Source: Pseudomonadota bacterium
GTDB lineage: Bacteria > Pseudomonadota > Gammaproteobacteria > Steroidobacterales > Woeseiaceae
DNA length: 17,848 bases
Direction: 5' to 3'
Assembly: GCA_022567775.1 (NCBI GenBank)
Contig: JADFGH010000002.1
Coordinates: 1 to 17,848, forward strand
Both the position numbers and the translations under genes were made by a program. This document shows positions 13,656 to 17,848 of the stretch, piece after piece (within the stretch, counting starts at the first letter, position 1; each line of letters begins with the position of its first letter). The notes beneath the pieces were generated by a model, which was given only the letters and a program-made list of their open reading frames with translations, did no database searches and had not been told where the DNA came from.

Positions 13656-14894
13656 CTAGAATTGTCCGTGGAACCAGGTTTTCACCCGGTCCCACAAATC
13701 GACCACGCTGCCGGCGACCGGCGTACTCCGGCGGCCACGCCTTGACATGTTTTCGTAGCCATACAGGAGCAGACCGACGCCCGTCGCGTAAATCGGATTG
13801 CGTACGACGTCAAGAAGCCCTTCGACGTATTGCGGTGAGCCGAGCCGCACCGGCATATGAAAAACTTCCTCCGCCAGTTCGACGGCACCTTCCATCTTAG
13901 CGCTGCCGCCGGTGATCACGACGCCCGCGGCGATCAGTTCCTCGAAACCACTTCTGCGTAACTCATCGCGGATCAATCCGAAAAGCTCTTCGAAGCGGGG
14001 CTCAACGATTTCAGCCAGCGTTTGTCTTGCAAGTCGCCTTGGCGGACGCTCACCGACACTTGGCACTTCGATCGTCTCGTCCGGATTGGCGAGTTGCGAT
14101 AACGCGCAGGCGTACTTGATCTTGATTTCTTCCGCGTATTGCGTCGGGGTGCGCATCGAAACGGCGATGTCGTTGGTAACCTGGTCGCCAGCAATCGGGA
14201 TGACGGAAGTATGCTGAATTGCGCCACCGAGAAAAACCGCAATATCAGTCGTACCGCCACCAACATCGACTATGCAGGCACCCAGTTCCTTCTCGTCATC
14301 CGTTAGCACCGAGTAACTTGATGCCAGTTGCTCAAGCACGATGTCGTCCACTTCGAGGCCGCAGCGCTGTATGCACTTGACGATGTTCTGTGCCGCACTC
14401 ACCGCGCCGGTGACCATGTGAACTTTCGCTTCCAGGCGCACACCGGACATGCCAATCGGTTCACGAATCCCCTCCTGCCCGTCGATCAGGAATTCCTGCG
14501 GCAGAATGTGCAAAATTTTCTGATCTGCGGGAATTGCGACCGCTCGTGCCGCATCGATGACACGATCTACATCACCGCGGGTGACTTCCTTGTCGCGGAC
14601 GCGAACGATCCCGTGCGAATTGAGACTGCGGATGTGACTGCCCGCGATCCCCGTGTATACCGAATGAATATCGCAGCCGGCCATCAGCTCCGCCTCTTCG
14701 ACCGCGCGCTGAATCGAGTGCACGGTCGATTCGATGTTGACAACCACACCCTTCTTCAGCCCGCGTGACGGATGCGAACCAATGCCGACCACTTCAATTT
14801 TACCCTCATCACTAACCTCACCGACGATCGCAACAACTTTTGACGTGCCAATATCGAGTCCGACGATAAGATTCTTGTCGCTCTTCTTATTCAC
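13656..14894 (-). CDS. ftsA: Cell division protein FtsA
   Basis: FtsA is an actin-family ATPase that tethers FtsZ to the membrane and recruits later division proteins. The phosphate-1 motif VGLDIGTSKV is at residues 12-21, the SHDS-like segment GIAGSHIRSLNSHG at about 84-97, and the phosphate-2 motif IVDVGGGTTDIAVF follows near 208-221. The C-terminus SVVDLWDRVKTWFHGQF is the amphipathic membrane-targeting helix. The 412-residue length fits the family (E. coli 420). The start codon is GTG, overlapping the ftsQ stop in a GTGA arrangement, with CAGGAA upstream as ribosome site, so translation is coupled to ftsQ. Confidence 0.98.
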   Translation of the reverse strand: MNKKSDKNLIVGLDIGTSKVVAIVGEVSDEGKIEVVGIGSHPSRGLKKGVVVNIESTVHSIQRAVEEAELMAGCDIHSVYTGIAGSHIRSLNSHGIVRVRDKEVTRGDVDRVIDAARAVAIPADQKILHILPQEFLIDGQEGIREPIGMSGVRLEAKVHMVTGAVSAAQNIVKCIQRCGLEVDDIVLEQLASSYSVLTDDEKELGACIVDVGGGTTDIAVFLGGAIQHTSVIPIAGDQVTNDIAVSMRTPTQYAEEIKIKYACALSQLANPDETIEVPSVGERPPRRLARQTLAEIVEPRFEELFGLIRDELRRSGFEELIAAGVVITGGSAKMEGAVELAEEVFHMPVRLGSPQYVEGLLDVVRNPIYATGVGLLLYGYENMSRRGRRSTPVAGSVVDLWDRVKTWFHGQF

Positions 14895-15700
14895 TCAATA
14901 ATTCCTGCAACCAAGCCCGATCCCGCAGTTTCAGAATCATGTGCGGGTGTCCGCGAATCGTTTTTCCAGCCGATCGTAAAACCGTTGCTGTAACGCATAT
15001 CGACAAATTCGATTTCTGCCCCACGCTTTGAAATGATGTTGGCGACCACGTCGAGAAACAGCTGAATACGTTCGCCGACGTCACGCCGTCCCAGGCGAAT
15101 GTCGATGCCGTTGGCAAGCGTCATTTCCCACGCGCCACGCGCATCCACATGCACGCGTCGAACAACGAGTCCGGTGGGGAGCAGTTGTTCCCTGATATCC
15201 AGGTAACGGGTGGCAACGATCGAGTACTGCCCCTCCGGTCCGCTCAGGCGCGGTAACTCGGCTGGTACATGCCGGGCTGCGGATACGAATAACTCTCCGC
15301 GTGTGTTGAGGAGGCCGCTTTCGCCCCAGCTGGCCGCGGGGATCTGCTCGGTTATGCTGATCTCGAGACTGCCCGGCCAGCGCCGCACGACATTTGCCTG
15401 ATCGATCCAGGGTAACGCAACCAGCATCCCCTGGATGGCGGAAAGATTGGCGCTCAGGAATCCGCTCGCAAGCTCGTCGCTGATCGCTGCCTCGATCTGC
15501 AGCGCACTGACGCGTTGGAACGGTCCTTCAATGGTGATCGCCCGAATAGGCTTGTCGAGTAGCTCGGCACTGAACTGGTAGCTGAGCATAATGATCGCTA
15601 TTGCCAGCAAAAATGCCGACAGTTTGCGCCACGGGAGCGACGGCAATGCGACCTTGCGGGCCTTTTGCGGCTTGCGGCGTTTCGCCTGTTTACGCGCCAT
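14891..15700 (-). CDS. ftsQ: Cell division protein FtsQ
   Basis: FtsQ is a bitopic divisome protein that binds FtsL and FtsB and regulates septal wall synthesis. A very basic N-terminal tail (residues 1-26, many Lys and Arg) is followed by one membrane segment (about 27-43) and a periplasmic POTRA domain beginning IRAITIEG (53-60). The FtsQ beta domain follows, with LPWIDQANVVRRWPGSLEISITEQ and a later YSNGFTIGWK. The 269-residue length matches the family (E. coli 276). Its ATG lies 11 bases before the end of ddl, and its stop overlaps the ftsA start, so all three are translated as a chain. GGGGTA lies upstream of the ATG. Sequence conservation is modest, as usual for FtsQ, but context makes the call firm. 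Confidence 0.97.
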   Translation of the reverse strand: MARKQAKRRKPQKARKVALPSLPWRKLSAFLLAIAIIMLSYQFSAELLDKPIRAITIEGPFQRVSALQIEAAISDELASGFLSANLSAIQGMLVALPWIDQANVVRRWPGSLEISITEQIPAASWGESGLLNTRGELFVSAARHVPAELPRLSGPEGQYSIVATRYLDIREQLLPTGLVVRRVHVDARGAWEMTLANGIDIRLGRRDVGERIQLFLDVVANIISKRGAEIEFVDMRYSNGFTIGWKNDSRTPAHDSETAGSGLVAGIIE

Positions 15701-16673
15701 TCGCCGCTACCCCGATAGTTTCGATCTCCGATTGCGCCTCAACACTCGTTTCAAGTATCCGCCAGCAGAGTTCCGCAAAGTCAATACCGGCTACTTTCGC
15801 TGCCATCGGCACAAGGCTGTGACTTGTCATCCCGGGAATCGTGTTCACTTCCAGGACCTGCGGCTCGCCGTCATTTCCGGTCATGAAATCGACCCGGCCC
15901 CAGCCGGTACACCCAAGAATGTTGAACGCCGCGATGGCCCGATCGTGAAACCGCTGCTCAAGTTCCGGATCGTCGGTCCCCGGACAGACGTAGCGCGTGT
16001 CCTCGGATTCGTACTTGGCGCGATAATCATAAAAGACGCGCGGCGTTTCAATTCTGATACTCGGCAACGCCTGGTCCTGCAGGACGGCGACCGTGGTTTC
16101 GTCACCGACGATGCAGCGTTCAGCCAGCGCCGGGTCGCCGAAGCTGAGCGCCAGGTCGACCGCGCTTTGCAACTCATCTGCCGCAAACACCTTGCTCATC
16201 CCGAGACTGGAGCCCTGCCCCGCCGGCTTGATGACCAGCGGAAAACCGAACTTGTCGGCGGCCAGTTTGGCGTCGCCGGTCGCTTCGATCACCATATAGT
16301 CCGGCGTGCTGATGCCGGCGGCATCGAACAGCTGCTTGCTGAGAATCTTGTTCATTGCGAGCGCCGACGCCAGAATACCGCTGCCGGTATAAGGCGTATT
16401 GAGCCACTGCAGCATTCCCTGCAATCCGCCGTCTTCGCCGCCAGGACCGTGCAGGGCAATCCACGCACGATCAAATCCTGCTGCCGCAAACTCTGCCAGC
16501 TCGTTCTCGGCCGGATCCCAGCCAACGGCATCAACATCTCTCGCTCGCAACGCTGCCAGCACGGCCGCACCTGAAAGCAGCGATACCTCACGTTCGCAGG
16601 AGTTGCCGCCATACATGACAACGACGCGGCCAAAGTCGGCAGCGTTCTCGATCACCATGCGTTGCTTGCTCAC
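15690..16673 (-). CDS. ddl: D-alanine--D-alanine ligase
   Basis: Ddl joins two D-alanines with ATP in the cytoplasm; MurF adds the dipeptide to the peptidoglycan precursor. Family motifs appear in order: GGNSCEREVSLLSG (N-terminal substrate site), ALHGPGGEDGGLQGMLQ, VIKPAGQGSSLGMSKV of the ATP-grasp, and EVNTIPGMTSHSLVP near the end, which holds metal-binding residues. The 327-residue product is about 20 residues longer than E. coli DdlB, mainly at the N-terminus. The GTG at 16673 overlaps the murB stop (GTGA), and CCTC/GAGG at 16681-16684 lies 7 bases upstream, so GTG is preferred over the ATG five codons later. It belongs to the murC-murB-ddl-ftsQ-ftsA-ftsZ chain. Confidence 0.97.
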   Translation of the reverse strand: MSKQRMVIENAADFGRVVVMYGGNSCEREVSLLSGAAVLAALRARDVDAVGWDPAENELAEFAAAGFDRAWIALHGPGGEDGGLQGMLQWLNTPYTGSGILASALAMNKILSKQLFDAAGISTPDYMVIEATGDAKLAADKFGFPLVIKPAGQGSSLGMSKVFAADELQSAVDLALSFGDPALAERCIVGDETTVAVLQDQALPSIRIETPRVFYDYRAKYESEDTRYVCPGTDDPELEQRFHDRAIAAFNILGCTGWGRVDFMTGNDGEPQVLEVNTIPGMTSHSLVPMAAKVAGIDFAELCWRILETSVEAQSEIETIGVAANGA

Positions 16674-17587
16674 GATGCCGCCTCGCCGATAATGTGAACT
16701 TCGTGCACGAGCTCGACGCCATGAACGTCCGATACGGTGCGTTGCACGTGACTGATGAGCGCCTCGATATCCCGCGCGCTGGCATGGTTGCGATTGATAA
16801 TGAAATTCGCGTGCTTGGTTGATACCTCGGCGCCGCCAATGCGGTCGCCTTTCAGGCCGGCTGTTTCGATCAGCCTTGCAGCAAAATCCCCTTGCGGGTT
16901 TCTGAATACGGAACCGCAGCTTGGCAGGCCCAGCGGCTGCGTGTTCTTGCGACGGGCAAGCAAAGCTTTAAGCGTTTCCTGGCTGGCCGGAACCCCGGCC
17001 TCAAACTCAAGCAGCGCCTCTACAAACCACTCATCGTTCTGGTCGTGCTCATCGTCAATACGAGTGACACTTCTGTAGCCAACCTGATACTCGCCGATCG
17101 AACGTATGCGCACGTCACCTCGCCGGTCGATTGTAGTGACCGACCGAACGCGCTCCCAGGTTTCACCACCGTGTGCACCCGCGTTCATGGCAAGCGCACC
17201 ACCAACGGTGCCTGGAATGCCCGCGAAGAATTCCGACGGCCCGATGCCCCAGCGGACGCACTGCCTCGCGAGTTGCGTGCATGGCAGGCTGACCCCCGCA
17301 CGCACCTGCAATTCAGCAACACGCTCGAGATCCTTGAAAATTCCGGCGGCAGCGATGACCACACCGGGTATGCCGCCGTCCCGTACCAGCAAGTTGCTGC
17401 CGAGGCCCAGCCAGAACACCGGAGTTTCGGCAGCCAGCTCTCTTAAGAAGAGCGACAAATCCTCGAGACCAGCCGGCCGGAAAAACAACTCCGCGGGACC
17501 TCCGACACGCCACGACGTATGCCGGCTCATCGGCTCGTTTTCTCTGAGTTCGCCGGACACAGCGGGAATTCTTGCCGCGGCCATCAT
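16670..17587 (-). CDS. murB: UDP-N-acetylenolpyruvoylglucosamine reductase MurB
   Basis: MurB is the FAD-dependent enzyme that uses NADPH to make UDP-N-acetylmuramic acid in the cytoplasm. Residues 22-31 (RHTSWRVGGP) begin the FAD domain, GLGSNLLVRDGG (61-72) is the flavin-binding turn, and GIPGTVGGALAMNAGAHGGE (123-142) follows. YR (171-172), the catalytic Ser in GSVFRNP (S226) and the Glu in HEVH (E296) match the active-site triad. The 305-residue length without a long insertion fits the short, type II MurB, not the 342-residue E. coli type. The first of two tandem ATG codons at 17587 is used; an ATG at residue 20 is less likely because residues before it are conserved in relatives. The ribosome site is weak. 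It starts 46 bases after murC. Confidence 0.96.
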   Translation of the reverse strand: MMAAARIPAVSGELRENEPMSRHTSWRVGGPAELFFRPAGLEDLSLFLRELAAETPVFWLGLGSNLLVRDGGIPGVVIAAAGIFKDLERVAELQVRAGVSLPCTQLARQCVRWGIGPSEFFAGIPGTVGGALAMNAGAHGGETWERVRSVTTIDRRGDVRIRSIGEYQVGYRSVTRIDDEHDQNDEWFVEALLEFEAGVPASQETLKALLARRKNTQPLGLPSCGSVFRNPQGDFAARLIETAGLKGDRIGGAEVSTKHANFIINRNHASARDIEALISHVQRTVSDVHGVELVHEVHIIGEAAS

Positions 17588-17633
17588 TGCTGCACCACGT
17601 TGGGAAACGCCGCTTTTTGTATCATGGCAGTTT

Positions 17634-17848
17634 TCATTTCAGGATCTTCAAAGAAGCCCCCTGCCTCAGCTGCCCGGGCAAACGTGCAGCGGCGGCGCCA
17701 ATATCGCCGGCACCCATGGTCAGCAGAAGATCGCCGTCTGTCAGCAAGCCCTCAAGCACGGGCAGGAGTTCGTCCGTCGACTCGATAAATACCGGTTCGA
17801 CACCCCCACGGCTTCTGACTGCCCGGGCAATAGCGCGGCGCCCAGCAC
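17634..17848 (-). CDS. murC: UDP-N-acetylmuramate--L-alanine ligase MurC, C-terminal end only
   Basis: About 70 codons of the 3' end are present, cut by the window edge. The reading frame gives the segment VEPVFIESTDELLPVLEGLL, followed by DGDLLLTMGAGDIG, the conserved C-terminal region of Mur ligases where MurC ends ('LTMGAGDIG...'), and stops at a TGA at 17634-17636. MurC adds the first L-alanine to UDP-MurNAc in the cytoplasm with ATP. Its place directly upstream of murB is the standard dcw-cluster order. The frame is offset by two bases from the window end, and the rest of the gene is outside. Confidence 0.9.
   Translation of the reverse strand, partial: AGRRAIARAVRSRGGVEPVFIESTDELLPVLEGLLTDGDLLLTMGAGDIGAAAARLPGQLRQGASLKILK

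Overview
The window is chromosomal DNA from a gammaproteobacterium. The protein sequences (FtsZ ending in LDIPAFLRRQAD, a 302-residue LpxC, ZapD, a DciA/DUF721 protein next to lpxC) and the gene order pilA-pilB-pilC-pilD-coaE and secA/M23/dciA/lpxC/ftsZ/ftsA/ftsQ/ddl/murB/murC fit this class. The order resembles Xanthomonadales, Pseudomonadales and related marine lineages. I cannot name a genus. GC content looks moderately high by eye, and no phage, IS transposase, tRNA, rRNA or CRISPR array is visible.

Left part (1-5835, + strand): the last 55 codons of a type IV pilin gene with its own terminator, then pilB (extension ATPase), pilC (inner-membrane platform) and, after a second terminator, pilD (prepilin peptidase), coaE (last step of CoA synthesis) and zapD (FtsZ bundling protein). 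Right part (5982-17848, mostly - strand), in transcription order: murC (3' end only), murB, ddl, ftsQ, ftsA, ftsZ, lpxC, then an M23 peptidase gene, secA and a mutT-like Nudix gene. Short or overlapping junctions (ddl/murB, ftsQ/ddl, ftsA/ftsQ) show translational coupling. The small dciA gene lies on the + strand between lpxC and the M23 gene, convergent with lpxC and divergent from the M23 gene.

Two things go beyond a standard division/envelope cluster. First, the 312-bp gap between the M23 gene and dciA carries, on the - strand, a convincing GEMM-I (cyclic-di-GMP-I) riboswitch aptamer with a plausible promoter just upstream. It sits in the 5' leader of the M23 gene, so a peptidoglycan hydrolase-like protein is probably controlled by a second messenger usually tied to motility and attachment. 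Second, the gaps between both convergent gene pairs (zapD/mutT and dciA/lpxC) hold related composite repeats: REP-like stems of the GTAGGAGC...GCGA type joined to a long hairpin and a shared 25-base tail ending in GAATCAACCAC. The ftsZ-lpxC gap has a third, different repeat, with direct and inverted copies of a GGGGAC-AACC unit.

The genes connect cell-surface pili, export (SecA), lipid A synthesis (LpxC), peptidoglycan precursors (MurC, MurB, Ddl), the divisome (FtsQ, FtsA, FtsZ, ZapD), wall remodelling (M23), replication (DciA), CoA supply and nucleotide-pool cleaning. All coding calls are from reading sequence motifs; no database search was run.
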